Shown here piece after piece: positions 47,526-59,326 of a stretch of 64,000 nucleotides of DNA. The stretch is from Vanrija pseudolonga (lineage: Eukaryota; Basidiomycota; Tremellomycetes; Trichosporonales; Trichosporonaceae): contig NC_085851.1 of NCBI RefSeq assembly GCF_020906515.1, positions 3,410,001-3,474,000 on the forward strand. Direction: 5' to 3'. Every line of letters begins with the position of its first letter. The stretch's first letter is position 1. The notes under the pieces were generated by a model that was not told the DNA's origin, ran no database searches, and saw only the letters and a list, made by a program, of their open reading frames with translations. A program made the translations under genes and the position numbers.

Positions 47526-47925
47526 GGTGTGGGGTGTTGTGGAATGCTAGAGGAGCTGGGGGAATGAGCGATGGGCCAAGAGCGTTGCGATGGCAGAGCC
47601 TAAGTAGCTGGTCCCCCCGAGTGGAGGGCCTCCACCGACTCGACTTGGTGCTGGCTGAGTGCTTTACCCGGCCGGTCAACGAGACCGAGCCGGCGACCGA
47701 GATGGACGGTCCAAGTCATGGCTGTCAATCCAAGAACAGCTCAGCTTGGTCATCACGCCTGCATGCACCTCAGCCTCTTATCAAGCACGGCCATCACTGC
47801 TGCATGCACCCGGTCACTTGCGAGACCAACATGCCGAGTGGACGACAGCACAGTCACTGCTCTGCCGTGACGTCACAGACATCGGTTACATCCATCAAAG
47901 AGTCGAGAGTTCCTTCGTCGTGCCT
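47526..47925. promoter_or_regulatory. Reductase promoter / DDB1 3' flank
   Basis: 400 bases between two minus-strand genes. The sequence GGCCGTGCTTGATAAGAGGC includes a GATAAG box near 47778. Several TGCATGCA-like sites (47760-47805) are present. Function not shown. Confidence 0.4.
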
Positions 47926-50900
47926 CTAATGCAACCCTGCAGTCGCCTCGAGGACGCGCACAACATCCTCACGCGTCGCCGGCTGCCTCGTACCGGCCGG
48001 CGAGATCTGTGACACAACCTCGGCCGCGCTCGTACCCCCGAGGATACGGTCCACCAGAGCCTCGGGGATGGATTCGCCATCGATAAACTGTTGTACGCTG
48101 GGCGGGCGTTAGCCGAAGTGAGGGAACTGTGCTTACAAGTCGCCATCAATGAAACCTGCAGTCTCCTTTGGTACCAACGTGGTGCCACCACGGCGCAGTC
48201 TATTGCTAGTCAGCACCGAGCTCGGGATCCTCGGCTCTAGACAAGCTCACGATTTCCAGTCCACACCTCCGGGACCCTTGAAGTGCTTGTCCATGTTCCG
48301 CTGCAGGTCTCCCAGGGTGCGTGCAGCGCTAGTCCCTAGCTCGCCAATGATACCCAGGCGGCCACTTGTCGTGGCGAATAGGAGCTCTGGCCGAAGGACG
48401 TCTGCGGAGGTTGTCGGCGGTGCCAGTGAGCCAATGTGCAACCGGGCAACGTCTTCATGCAGGCCAATGTGGGCGGCCTGCTCAATCTCCTCGTTCAAGC
48501 GTAGCGTAAGCAGGTTGGTGTGGTTCTGGGGAGTTAGTTGGAGCAGAATGCAGAGCAACAAGGTATACTCACGTCCGCGATGATGACCCCTGGTCCGCCA
48601 TCCTCGATACCATCCAGTGCATGGACAGCGTGGGGAGACATGTCGCGCTGGTCGGAGCGGATCACTCCGCTCTCGTCGTCAATGTCCAAAATAAGGATGC
48701 TCCTCATCGCGTCGCCAACCACTAGTCGGTCCTCGTTGTGCACCTTGTTTGCAGGCGAAACATGCAGGTAGCGGGCTTCAAACGCGAACGTGCTTGCCGA
48801 GACCTCGCGCAGAGTGGCGGGACTGGCGTCAAGGCGCAGGATCGAAACCTTGGTAACTGAGGCGACTGCCAGGAAGCCGTGGATCGCTCTGGCGTCCAGC
48901 ACTGCAGCAGCAGTGTCGAGCGTCGTCGCCACGTCCAGGAACCAGCCTCCCGGGCCCTTGTTCGTTGGCTCTAGGAGTATCAGGCGGCCCTTCTCTGCTG
49001 AGATGAATGCGGACATCTCCTCCAGCAGCGGGACATCGACGGCGTCGTCCTCGCCGAAGATGGCTGTTCCCAGAGCAATGTAGTGTCTTCCATTCAAGAG
49101 GACGGCGTTAACAGATGCCACAGTCTCCCTCTCGGGAAGGGTGTACTCGGCGAACACTGCCTGTCAGCAGCATCCCACTTTCGGCGCGGCAACTCACATT
49201 CCAGAGTGGTGGGGTCGCGAATCTCCAGCGACGACGACTGCAGGACATCGCCGGTCTGCGAGTCGAGTGACCGCGTCACGGTGCCAACGGCCAACACCTT
49301 GAGGTCGGGGACGACGGACAACCTTGTCGCCGACTTCTTCCCCAAATCGAGGGTTTGCACTTGCAGCTTCTTCAAACTCGACACAGTCTCAAACTTGAGA
49401 CCCTCTTCTGTCGCAACGACGATGGCGTTACCAAGCGCAGGCGTGCTGACCGAGGCGGCAGCAAGAACGCCAGTTTTACCACTCGACGAGATTTCGAGGT
49501 GGCTGCGGGCCTCAAACACAATCGACAGCGACTCGGTAACGGCAGCGGCGACAACCTGCTCTTCTCCACCTGGTGCCAAGAGGTCGAGAGGGAAAAGGAT
49601 GGCGGGCCGCGAGCCCGCAGACGAGGTGTAGCGGCCCTTGTCCAGAGTTGTCTTGAGGTTCAAGGGATCCAGCGAGTACGTGACGACAGTGCCGTCACTG
49701 AGTCCTGCCACAAGCTGGGGGTAACCTGTCGAAGCAGTTCTTATCAACAGGGAGGCTGCGAATGCTTGCTCCTGCGCCACTACCAGAGGCGTGCTCTTGA
49801 TCGCCCTCAGGCCCTCGAACGAGAACACCTCAATGCCATTGTTCCACGCGCCAAAGGCGACGAAGGAAGAGGCCTCATTTGGACCCACATGGAGTGCAAT
49901 TGACGCCGGTTCCGCGGGGAGCTGAGCAAGGCTACACGGTCAGCAACAATAATGGAGATGCACGCTTACAGAACACGATCAAAGCCATTGTCGGTCGCCT
50001 TAAGCACAACAACATCACCGTTGCGGTGTGCCACGAGGATATGGTCATGCTTGATGTCTGCAGCGACAATCTCCTTCTCCGTGCGCTGCTCCTCCGCGCA
50101 GGGTTTATACGAGTCGATGGAGACACCTCCCACGGTATCCGTCCATAAGTTGACAGCAGTTGGCGTAACGTGAGCGAGCATTTTGCCACCGTTTACAAGG
50201 CCAGCGGCCACGGTGGGAGACAACGAGATCTCGGCTGCAACGGGAACCACCGAGACCTCGGAAGAGAGGTCCAGCAGTGCCGACGACGTCGGGAAGGACA
50301 GCAGCAGTGTTGGCTTATCACTAGATTGGTCAGACCGTGCACCAGGCCCCAGCACTCACCCGTGGGGAAGAGACCACATTCCCTGCACGTCAGTGACACC
50401 CTCAACGGTCAAGACCGTGTCCAGCCCAACTCCACTCCGCATGACGCGTAGAGAGTTCGAGGTCGCCGAGCCAGATCCAATAACGAGATGCGACTGAAAG
50501 GGTCAGGTCTGCAGAAGCCACCGACTCAGCCCACTCACCACACGCGTATCGTCCTCCTTCACAACAGTGAAGTCCCTGACCGGGGCGATGTTCAACCAGC
50601 GCTCGCGGACCTCGACTGATCCGGTGCTGTCGTCCTCGGTGTGAATTGACCATGCACCGCCATCGACAGTATCGGAAGCGCGTCCCTTGCCCTTACGATG
50701 AATGCTGCGCGGAGTGGACGTGGCGGAGGACGTAGATTGTGCTGCAGCCGGCAGATCAACAGATACCAACAGTGAGTCGCCACATGCGGACGACACAAAG
50801 ACGTATCCGTTGTCGAGGTACGTCAAGCTGGTCGGGGGCGATACTGAACCGAGATTGGCCTTTCCCACGCGCACATTGTCCGTGTCCTCGAAATCCCACC

Positions 50901-52255
50901 CGACAGCTGTCAGGCGTCCGCTCTCGTCGCCGAGCAGAACACTGCCACCCTTCTTATCGTGTGTGCCCAACACAGTTGCCCTAGAGCTGTCAGGAATGTC
51001 CGAGCCGCTGAAAACTCACGCAAGCACAGTTCCAAAGCCCTGTCGTGTGCGCCACACTGGAGTCGTGCTCCACCGGTCGTCGATATCCGTGTTGATACCA
51101 CGTCCAGAGGCGCTCGACCTGCGCTTCTTGCCGATCCCTCCCGTCTCAGACTGGGGACTGCGACGGATCGCCGACGCGCGCGGGCTCGTAACGGTCTTTG
51201 CAGGCGTCGATGACGCGCCAGCCGCAATACTGTACAGCGTAGCGTGTTCGTCACCAATAACAAAGAACTGCCTCGAGTTGTTCGGCCCGTGACCCGGCAC
51301 AGCAAGGAGGTACCGTGCCGCTGGTGTGGAGAATGGCACGCCATTGAAGTCGAGGTCCTCGTCATCAGAGGGAACAGGATAGTCGAGTGGGTTGACCACG
51401 TCGATGGGTGTTCCAGCGTTTGTAAACGAGTGCGTGGTGACCGATAGCTGCTTGGGCTGCAGCTGGATTCTGTTCGTCTCGGACACCCAGAGGAATGCCA
51501 ACAACGGCGTGGCCGACGTGTCGCCCGGCGCAAAGGCAATATCCAGGAGGTTGTGCTCGCGGATACTATAGAGTCAGCGCTGACTGCCTCACCGACCACC
51601 CACTTGATATTGAAACTCGACTTGAACACGAGCCGTGAGCCAGCCTCGCACTCAGTAATCGCGGCCTCGCTCGCGCGGCGCTTCTTCGCATCCTTGGGTT
51701 TCTCAAACTCGATCTCGACACATGCGAGAAGTCCAGTCCACAAACTGACCAAAGCTGCACTCCCGCTCGCGCGCACGCCGTTAAAGAACTCGGCACGCAG
51801 GAGCGAGGGCATCGGCGGAGATAGCGGCTGCGAGGCAGTCACTACCAGCTTGCCACCCTCAAACGTGACAAGAAGCAATCTGGCGCTCGGCGGTTCAACT
51901 AGCACAAGGATGTGTGGGCGCGCATCCTGCTGTCAGTGGCGTTCAAACCTCCGTAACCCACCGGCACGGTCACAACGTCGAGCCCGACAATCGTGCCCCA
52001 GACCTTGAACTCGCCGGCACGTTCCAGCCCCGCGGGGGACACGCCCCATACTTCGAGCCTATCCGGCCGCGCGATCACGAGCGAGGTGGTTTTCGGGCTG
52101 GTGAAGCCGTGGACCTTGGTCGTGTGGGAGATGGAGGTGGGGGAGAGGGCCTGTGGTGTTAGCCTGGTCGCCGTCGGCGTCGGTCTCGGCCGATAGACCA
52201 CCGCCGCCGTCGCCGCAGCCACAGGACAGATACTCACCGAGGCTATGTACAGCAT
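47926..52255 (-). CDS. DDB1: DDB1-like UV-damaged DNA-binding protein 1
   Basis: Triple beta-propeller adaptor of the CUL4 ubiquitin ligase, also related to CPSF160 and SF3b130. The ATG at 52253-52255 gives MLYIAS, then an 85-base-range intron, then ALSPTSISHTTKVHGFTSP, LVIARPDRLEVWGVSPAGLE and KVWGTIVGLDVV; human DDB1 has TSPEDLNLLIAKNTRLEIY-type sequence at this place. The middle has LLGDESGRLTAVGWDFED and LTYLDNGYVFVSSACGDSLL, matching human [20 protein letters not shown]. Later blocks are EYTLPERETVASVNAVLLNG, RLVVGDAMRSILILDIDD and TSGRLGIIGELG. The C terminus reads FIDGESIPEALVDRI and ends EATAGLH, like human VEELTRIH. About eight introns are needed; the full exon map was not verified. 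Budding yeast lacks this gene. Confidence 0.88.
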
Positions 52256-52539
52256 TGTGGGCTGTTACAGTCGTGTGTGGTTCCCTCTGAGCCGTAGATG
52301 AGTGCCCCGGGAGATGGGTGAGATGGGGGGAGTGAGTGGAAAGTGGACGGGGGAAGGTCGCGCAGCACAATGACGCTTACTATCGCCTTGACGCAGGGAG
52401 GCGACCGAGGTGGAGGTGACTTCAGGGAAACGCACGTGGCATCACGTGGTCAAAGCTAGTCAAAGATTCCAGAGTTCATGGCAGAGCCAGATGGAGGAGA
52501 CAAGCACCTCGACAACACACAACAACAACACTACACGCA
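52256..52539. promoter_or_regulatory. Shared divergent promoter DDB1 / BCP1
   Basis: 284 bases between the two start codons. The BCP1 leader ends in CAACAACACTACACGCA. The element ACGTGGCATCACGTGG near 52433-52450 has two ACGTG cores 10 bp apart, one of them a CACGTG E-box. Factor unknown. Confidence 0.55.
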
Positions 52540-53538
52540 ATGCCCAACCCCCAGCTGCAGGCAGTGCCCGCTGCGGCGAACGCCAAGCGGAAGAATGCGC
52601 CCCGCGACGACGAGGACGACGGCGCGTCAGACTCGGGCTCGGATGTGGTGTGTAGCTACCACAATGCGGACTGCGGCTAACACGGCCAGAGCATGATCAA
52701 CGTCGACTTTGACTTTTACAACCTCAACACGGACGTGGACCAGTGGGTATCCAGCTCCTGATCCCGACTAACCCGCCAGAATCGCGATCAAGCGCTTCCT
52801 CCGCCAGACACTAAGCCACGACGACAACCTCATCGACGTGCACCCGCTCGCGGACCTGATCCTGTCCGAGGCGAGCCGCCTCGGCGCGGGCACGAGCATC
52901 AAGACGGACGGCGAGGAGAGCGACCCGTGGGGCCTGCTGGCGGTCGTGGACATCCGGCACGCGCAGGAGACGCCGGCGCTCAAGCCGCTGATCGACTACT
53001 TCCTGTCCACATCGCCGCCGGCCGCGCTCGCGAGCGTCCTGGACAAGAGCCACGCGTCGCGCCCCGCCCTCCTCTTCTCCCTCCGCATGCTCAACCTCCC
53101 CCTCCCGCTCATCCCGCCACTGTACAAGATGATCGGGAGCGAGCTCGCCGACGCCGACTTTAGCCACTACGTCCTCTGGGGACGGGGGTACAAGCTGCAG
53201 GGGACGGAGGCGGCCACTGGACTCGAGCTGGACCAGGCGTGAGTGGTGGAGCTGCACTGCCGGAGTGACAGACAGCTGACGCCCACAGTACCAAGGGCAA
53301 CAAGAAGAAGAAGGGCGGGAACACCACCGGTCCCGGCCTTGTTGCTGGCTCGTTCACCTACCACCCAGAGGAGGACCTCATCGACGCCCGTGCAAAGGTC
53401 GTGCACACGTACCCCCTCAAGACGGCGCCTTCGCGCGACGACGAGGCGTTCGGTGTTGAGCAGTTTGGACGCTTGGTCCTTGCTGACGCTGCTGGCCTCG
53501 CCAAGGCTGTGGAGGACATGGAGGAGGCTGTGAGGTAG
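52540..53538 (+). CDS. BCP1: BCP1 (BCCIP family) nuclear protein
   Basis: Essential nuclear protein of the BCP1/BCCIP family, known in yeast for Mss4 export and as chaperone of ribosomal protein Rpl23. Exons 52540-52647, 52690-52742, 52780-53238 and 53289-53538 join in frame to 289 residues; yeast Bcp1 is 283. The start MPNPQLQAVPAANAKRKN leads to an acidic stretch (RDDEDDGASDSGSDV) and the family block MINVDFDFYNLNTDVDQ. Then follow IKRFLRQTLSHDD, LADLILSE, KPLIDYFLS and the C-terminal FTYHPEEDLIDARAKVVHTY and RLVLADAAGLAKAVEDME. Head to head with DDB1. Confidence 0.93.
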
Positions 53539-54315
53539 AGGCGGTCGGTTACATCTGTAGACAGTCGAGGGCGATGTGTTGTTGACATGCATCTGTGCAT
53601 AGGGCGTGGGGTGTCAGTGGCATGGCTCGATGCGGCATTCCCAGGGGTATCAATCAGTCTCGAAGCAGTTGCACCAGTAGCTCAAACATTGTGACAAAAG
53701 AAATTGCATAGAGATGAGATGTCTCCCTTATTGGACCGATTTCAGCACCGAAAAGCCTGACCGGTGAGTAGCAGGTAGCGTGATCTCCCTTGGGATGGGA
53801 GGCGCTTGGTGGTTTTGGTACTGAGAAAATAGAGAGCGAACGTAGAGTTACCCCGAGGGGCGCGTTGCCTTCAGAGTGAAGTACCGTGTGTGTGGGGAAG
53901 AGGGGGAGGGAGGAGAAGGATTCATGGAGGTGGGCAAGGTTAGCTAGGCGGAGTGTCAGCTCGACTCTTTAAGGATGCACAGCCCAAACTCACTGTTTAC
54001 ACGAAGAAAGAGGCCCCTCTCGTCGTCAGTAAGCATCGCAGGGGGGGGGAGGAACAGATCGCATCAGTCATGGTATTTGACTGAGCGGCGCCTGTGAAGT
54101 ACCATCCATGTTGACTTGGACAAAGCCGCATGGGGGTAGCAAATGAACGCCGCGAGGCTAAAAGCCAATCGCTCTGCGCTCCGGTGACCAGACGCGCGGC
54201 ACCGAGATGAGGGTGAGCATGTGGGTCGTGGAGCGGGATGGGAAGGAGAGGGGAGCGGACGCTGGAAACCGGGGGCTCTTGTTGATGTATACTGCATTTA
54301 TCCATGTACGACAAA
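53539..54315. other. Convergent intergenic region BCP1 / RPT3
   Basis: About 780 bases between converging genes, holding both 3' ends. It includes a G-rich run (caggggggggg) near 54040-54050. No gene is recognised. Confidence 0.5.
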
Positions 54316-56191
54316 CTATCGGTCTGGGAGGTGTCAGTGATGGCCTTGGACGCGCAAAAGTTATACTCACAGAACTCGTGACGGTCCTCTGACCTCTTGA
54401 CCGTGGACTGGAAGAAAGAGAACAAGTGTCAGTTGAGATGTTAAAATACCTTGCAAGGGCCACTCGCACCCCGGCGAATTTAAACGCCGGGTGCGAACAG
54501 TGGTGGCACCGCCCATGACGTACCTTCCAAGCCTCCTCAAAGTCGACGGGCAAGACGACGTAACGGTTCTTGCGGACAGCTGCATGCATGTTAGTAATTA
54601 TGCACGACAATGTCATGCACGGGCACTCACCCTGAAGACCGGCAGCCTGGCAGATGGAGGCAATCTCGGCCGAGCTAAGCTTGTCTGGCCTCGAGACGTC
54701 TAAGAAGTCGGTCAGCATGGTCCTGTGCGCTGCCTCCTCCTCGACCGCTGCTCTACTCACAGTCCTCGAGGTCAACATCGGGGCCGAGGTTCATCTTCGA
54801 CGTGACCGTCTGGAAGATGAGACGGCGCTCACGACGCGACGGGTTGGGGAACTCGATCTTGCGGTCAAGGCGACCGGGGCGGAGGAGAGCGGGGTCGAGC
54901 GTGTCCTGACGGTTGGTAGCCATGATGACCTGTGCGTGTTAGCTGGGGCACTCGGTGACTGCCCGGTCACTTACCTTGACATTGGTAGTCTGGTCGAAAC
55001 CGTCCATCTGGTTGAGGAGCTCGAGGAGAATACGCTGGACTTCACGGTCCGAGCCGGTCTGGGCATCGAAACGCTTGGTAGCGATGGCGTCGACTTCGTC
55101 GATAAAGATGATGCAGGGAGAGTTCTCTCGTGCCAATCGGAAGACATCACGAACCATACGGGGGCCCTGGTTTGGTTAGCTGGGGCTCACAAGAAGGGGG
55201 GTCGCGCGACTCACTTCACCGAGGTACTTCTGGACAAACTCGGAGCCGACGACACGGATGAACGACGCAGTGGTAGCGTTGGCAACAGCCTTGACCAGCA
55301 TGGTCTTGCCGGTTCCTGTGTATGTGTTAGAGTTGCGATTTGTGACAGATTCGTTCAACTCACCTGGAGGACCGTAGAGGAGGACACCACGAGGAGGGTC
55401 AATACCGATCTTGCGGTAGAGGTCCATCTGAGGCTGTTAGTTCCTGCTAGGACTTCTCTGGCACGCCAGCGACACGCACCTGGACAAGAGGCAGCTCAAC
55501 GGCCTCGCGAATCTCCTGCTTCTGCTGGTCAAGACCACCGACGTCCGAGTACTTGACGTCTGGCCTCTCATCAGCGCCAAGCATCGAGATCGACGAGTCG
55601 GCCTCTGGTGGGAGGATGTCAACCAGGGCGTTCGAGTGGCGGTGAAGAGCAACCGAGGAAGACGGCTTGAGAAGCTCGCGGTCGAGGGTGGAGAGGATGC
55701 GGACGACGTAGTTGGAGCCTGCGCGGGTAAGTCTCTGAGGTTAATTGTCAACCCACCAGTGGTGCTGCCGACGATGCCGCGGCGCTCGTCGACGGCCTCG
55801 AGGAACTGGCCGATGACTAGAGGGACCGACTGGATGCGCTTGACCTCCTCCTGGGCACGGAGGAGCTCCTGGCGGAGGTTCTTGGTCTCATCACGAATGT
55901 AGTCCTGGCACAGTCAGCATGGCGTTCCATCAATCTCGACCGAAGCGCCGTCCCCGGCGCCATCACTGCGTGTACACACCTCCTGGAGCTGGAGGAACTC
56001 GCGGTGGGCCTCGAGCTTCCTCCAAGTCGTGTAGAGCTCGTCGTCGCTGGCAGGGAGGGAAGAGTAGAGGGCCTGCTTCTCCGAGATCTGGGCAGCGAGG
56101 GTGGGGTCCTGCGTGTTGTCAGCTCCCTGTACGGACCAGCAGGGAAACCGCAGCTCACCTCGAGCTTGAGGTCAATTCCAATCTCCTCCAT
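54316..56191 (-). CDS. RPT3: 26S proteasome regulatory ATPase RPT3
   Basis: AAA+ subunit of the 19S base ring (yeast Rpt3/Yta2, human PSMC4). Twelve exons in frame give 414 residues (human 418): minus 56191-56159, 56108-55980, 55904-55757, 55718-55480, 55427-55364, 55315-55215, 55166-54975, 54929-54761, 54699-54631, 54579-54524, 54407-54371 and 54323-54316. It begins [12 protein letters not shown]. Walker A GPPGTGKT is split by an intron after GPPG. Walker B is [20 protein letters not shown], diagnostic for RPT3, followed by [18 protein letters not shown], the [20 protein letters not shown] arginine-finger region and [13 protein letters not shown]. The last residues are EFYR, a HbYX tail, finished by an 8-nt last exon. 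It shares a 284-base promoter region with ELF1. Confidence 0.97.
54461..54502. other. Stable hairpin inside an RPT3 intron
   Basis: Inverted repeat: cactcgcaccccggcg (54461-54476), 8-nt AT loop, then cgccgggtgcg-aac-agtg (54485-54502). It lies in the 116-nt intron 54408-54523, upstream of the branch point. One bulged C and a 3-nt bulge are the only mismatches. Confidence 0.8.
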
Positions 56192-56475
56192 TGTGTCTAG
56201 GAGGTGATAAGAGGATGTCTAGAGAAGAGTGTTGAAGTGTACGAGTGAAGTTAGACTGGTGGAAGGTGACCGATGACAACTGCAATGAATGACTGCACCT
56301 CCGCACACACGCGTTGCGTTGTCTCTCGCCACGTGGGACGGAGTTGGTACAAACTCCACCTGCTCCCAATTCAACCATCACTTGCCTCCTACAAAAGCAG
56401 GACCGAGTCGCGATCAACACATCGTTATCCATCGACTCTTTCATCTCAAGCATAGGCTCATAGCCCACAGCAACG
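56192..56475. promoter_or_regulatory. Shared divergent promoter RPT3 / ELF1
   Basis: 284 bases between start codons. A CACGTG E-box lies at 56330-56335 near the middle. No copy of the yeast proteasome element GGTGGCAAA was found. Confidence 0.6.
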
Positions 56476-57218
56476 ATGGGAAAGCGAAAGTCGTCCAAGA
56501 AGCCTATGGTCAGGAAGCAGAACGAGCCGTTGTGTGAGTACAAGCTAGCAGGTATGTGTCGACCTCAAGCTGACTCGCCAGCGACGACGTTCAAATGCTT
56601 GTTCTGCCACCACGAGAAGTCGGTCATGGCCAAGATGTGCGTGCATGCGTGTGGTGGTGCAGGTGCTGACTCTGTGCAGTGACAGGCAAGCCATGTTCGG
56701 TCATCTGAGCTGCAAGGTGGGTGGTTGGAGACGTCGTCGAACGCGCATCGCTAACCATTCCTTCAGGCCTGCGGCCAGAAGTTCTCCACGCCGATCAACA
56801 GTGCGTCGAGCTTCTAGCTGATTGGAACGTAGCTGACGCCTCAGACCTCTCTGCCGCCGTCGACGTGTACTGCGAGTACGTCCCCCGCCTTCCCTTGCAC
56901 CAGAGAGAGAGAGAGCACCACTGACCCGCCCGCAGCTGGGTCGACGCGTGTGAGGAGCTCCGCGTCAAGCAGCCGCCCAAGAAGGCCAAGGCGGCCCCGC
57001 GCTCTCGGACACCACCGCCAGCATCGGCGCTGGCAGACGACGATGACGATGACGACATTGACCACCTCGCCAGCGCGCGCCGCGATAAGGAGAGCAAGCG
57101 CAAGTCGGCGCGCAGCGCGTACGACGACGACGATGAGGACGACGACGTTGACGACGACCGCGCGCGCAAGGTCGCCCGGCGAGCGTATGATGACGACGAT
57201 GACGATGATGAAGACTAG
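56476..57218 (+). CDS. ELF1: Transcription elongation factor ELF1
   Basis: Zinc-ribbon elongation factor that binds RNA polymerase II (yeast Elf1, human ELOF1). Exons 56476-56533, 56582-56636, 56680-56716, 56767-56800, 56845-56875 and 56936-57218 join in frame to 165 residues. The basic N terminus MGKRKSSKKPMVRKQNEPL is followed by the four-cysteine ribbon: TFKCLFCHHEKSVMAKI, DRQAMFGHLSCKACGQKF and STPINNLSAAVDVYCDWVDA, matching human DVYSDWIDACE. As in other fungi there is an added acidic tail, here with repeated Asp runs (AYDDDDEDDDVDDD and AYDDDDDDDED). Five introns are packed into the first 460 bases. Confidence 0.95.
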
Positions 57219-57393
57219 TGGTTGTGATGGGAGGGGGAGGCGGTTGTCCCATCAGTGTCGGCGTGGTGGTGGCACCGAGCCAATGTTCAGCTGTGCACAG
57301 ACAGCACAATGTATTATGCATGGTATCATAGCAAAAGCGTAAGGGTCGTGAGGTTGTCTAATGGTACAGAGTGTTGTGTAATGCTGTCGTGGG

Positions 57394-58449
57394 TCATGAA
57401 GACTGCTGGTCGGCAGCAGTGGCAGAGGCTGGCGTTGGCGGCTTGGAACCAAACGCGGCGAACAGGTTCTTCTGGGTCTGTCTGTCAGAACAGGAGAGAG
57501 GTGGAACACTCACAGGGTCCTCTACGGACGAGTATCCCGCCTCGCTGATCCTCTTGCCCTTGGCCACGCAGTCGAGCACCCCTGTGTGCATGTCAGCTAA
57601 CACTCGCCTTCGCGCCACAGCAGACGCACACTCGACCTTGACCACCTGCGAGCGCCGGCTCGCCCCGCGGCTCCCCTGTCCGTTGATGTACTTCTGCGCC
57701 TTGGACCCGCTGAGCCGCTCGGCCACGACGTGCGTGCAGCCCGAGTGCACGTGCGGGGCGAAGCGGCCGCCGTTCGCCGTGATGAGGTTCTGGAGCTGGA
57801 GGTTGGAGACCCTTGGGCCTGTGGGGCCGTTGATGGCGATGACACAGCCGGCTGTGGCGTCAGCTTTCTGTGCGGTACCATCAGCTGCCACCGACCGAAG
57901 ATGGACGTTTGCTGGGGGTTCAGCGCGTTTCAGGGCTGTTACAAGCCCACCTTCTCCCGTGCACCGGCCTCGACCTTGGCCGTCCGCACCGACCAGTACG
58001 TGTGCTTTTCCCCCTCGGCCTTGAGGCCCATGTCCCGGGCGACAGCCCAGAAGCCGCGGTCGCCGCCGCGCTGCTGGTGTCCGGTGCTGCACGAGTGTAC
58101 GTGGTCGGTCTTCTCGAACGCGTTCGAGTGGGTGATGGGATTCTTGTCCGAGGTCATGGAATTGAGCTGGGGTGTGAGCGGCTGTGCTTACGAGCTCTGG
58201 CTAGCTACCCACCATGCGCTCGGTGACGCGGGATCGCGACTGTGAGCTCGTGACTTTGCGCTTAGATGAGGAAGGCACAGTGTAAGGTGCGGCCGACGAC
58301 GAGGCCACGGACGCGCGAATGGCGGCCGCCCTCGCCGCGCGAGCATCGGAGCTCGTCGATGTCGCTGGCCTTGAGCCCGTCGGCTTGTCTTGGCTCCCTG
58401 GCGGGGATATGCAGATGACCTCTGGCGAGGATGGTGGTGAGGAGGGCAT
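57394..58449 (-). CDS. BRCT-domain protein, uncharacterised fungal type
   Basis: Six exons (minus) 58449-58213, 58166-57951, 57911-57896, 57851-57630, 57581-57514 and 57477-57394 join in frame to 280 residues. A disordered Ser/Pro N terminus leads to a helix (TYWSVRTAKVEAGAREK). A single BRCT domain follows: QTSIFAGCVIAINGPTGPRV, LQLQNLITANGGRFAP, CTHVVAERLSGSKAQKYI, VVKVEWVLDCVAKGKRISE (the conserved Trp is completed across an intron). The C terminus has TQKNLFAAFGSKPP, reminiscent of but not matching a PCNA-interacting (PIP) box. The domain is closest to REV1-type BRCTs but there is no polymerase. A role in DNA repair is inferred. The third exon is 16 nt. Confidence 0.8.
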
Positions 58450-59326
58450 GACGGCGGTCCGATAACGAACAAGACAAACAGTCAGTCGCGTCATGCGTGC
58501 AATGTTGGGTGGCCATCCCGCCAAAGTTGGCGGTTGACTGTATTGTTTGGGCCCCGCACTCGAGTTCATTGTGCCTGGCATTATTGCGCTGTTGGGATCG
58601 ACGACACAAAGTGGCCGCGGGATTTGAGGCTTTCACTAGCTGCTTGCATCCCACGCTCGAGGCATGCACATTCAAGGCGTCAAGACGGCGAAGTGCATTG
58701 CCTGCATACGTGTGGAGCAGCTGCGGGACAGCTTGGGTTTGGTTTGGCGTGAACCCAACGTCGATCACGGGCAATGGCGACGACAGCGGCGTGTGCACCG
58801 AACAGAAAACCCGGCTCATGGCCCGGCAGACGCGGCAGCATCATACTAGCCTCGCAACTGGAGCATTCCCGTCCCCATTCCAAAGGTTCTGACCCATGCG
58901 TGGGTGCGCCGCTGTTTGACTGTGAGACAACTGCACTGCCCCCCCGATTACTAGTCCGAAAGCTAGTCACTCAGCGCACGTCATACAACACCTACGCTGA
59001 GGATTACTCGTTGTGCTAGTCCGCGCCACCTCGCAATACTCGGGCACTTGTGCCGTATTTGTCTGTCGCCATCCATCGGTCGGTCCATTAACACCCCAGC
59101 GGCCCCACTACTCACCACGAGCCCTCTCCTAGGCAGACGGCGAACAGATCTATTCACGGACATGTCGTACCAGTCTGAAACTGAAACTCGCCGCCACGAG
59201 CACACCCGCCGCGAGCATGTTCTTCGCTGCGTGCTTAGCTCGCCCGAAGGACTTCGGAGCGTGTTTGCTCCCCGCATCCCCGCAAAATACTCGGGGACGA
59301 GGCACGCGTCGTGATCTCCCCCAGGT

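Noticed and set aside
45653-47929. 758-codon open frame on the plus strand
   Set aside because: Runs antisense through all seven exons and the introns of the aldo/keto reductase; no family features.
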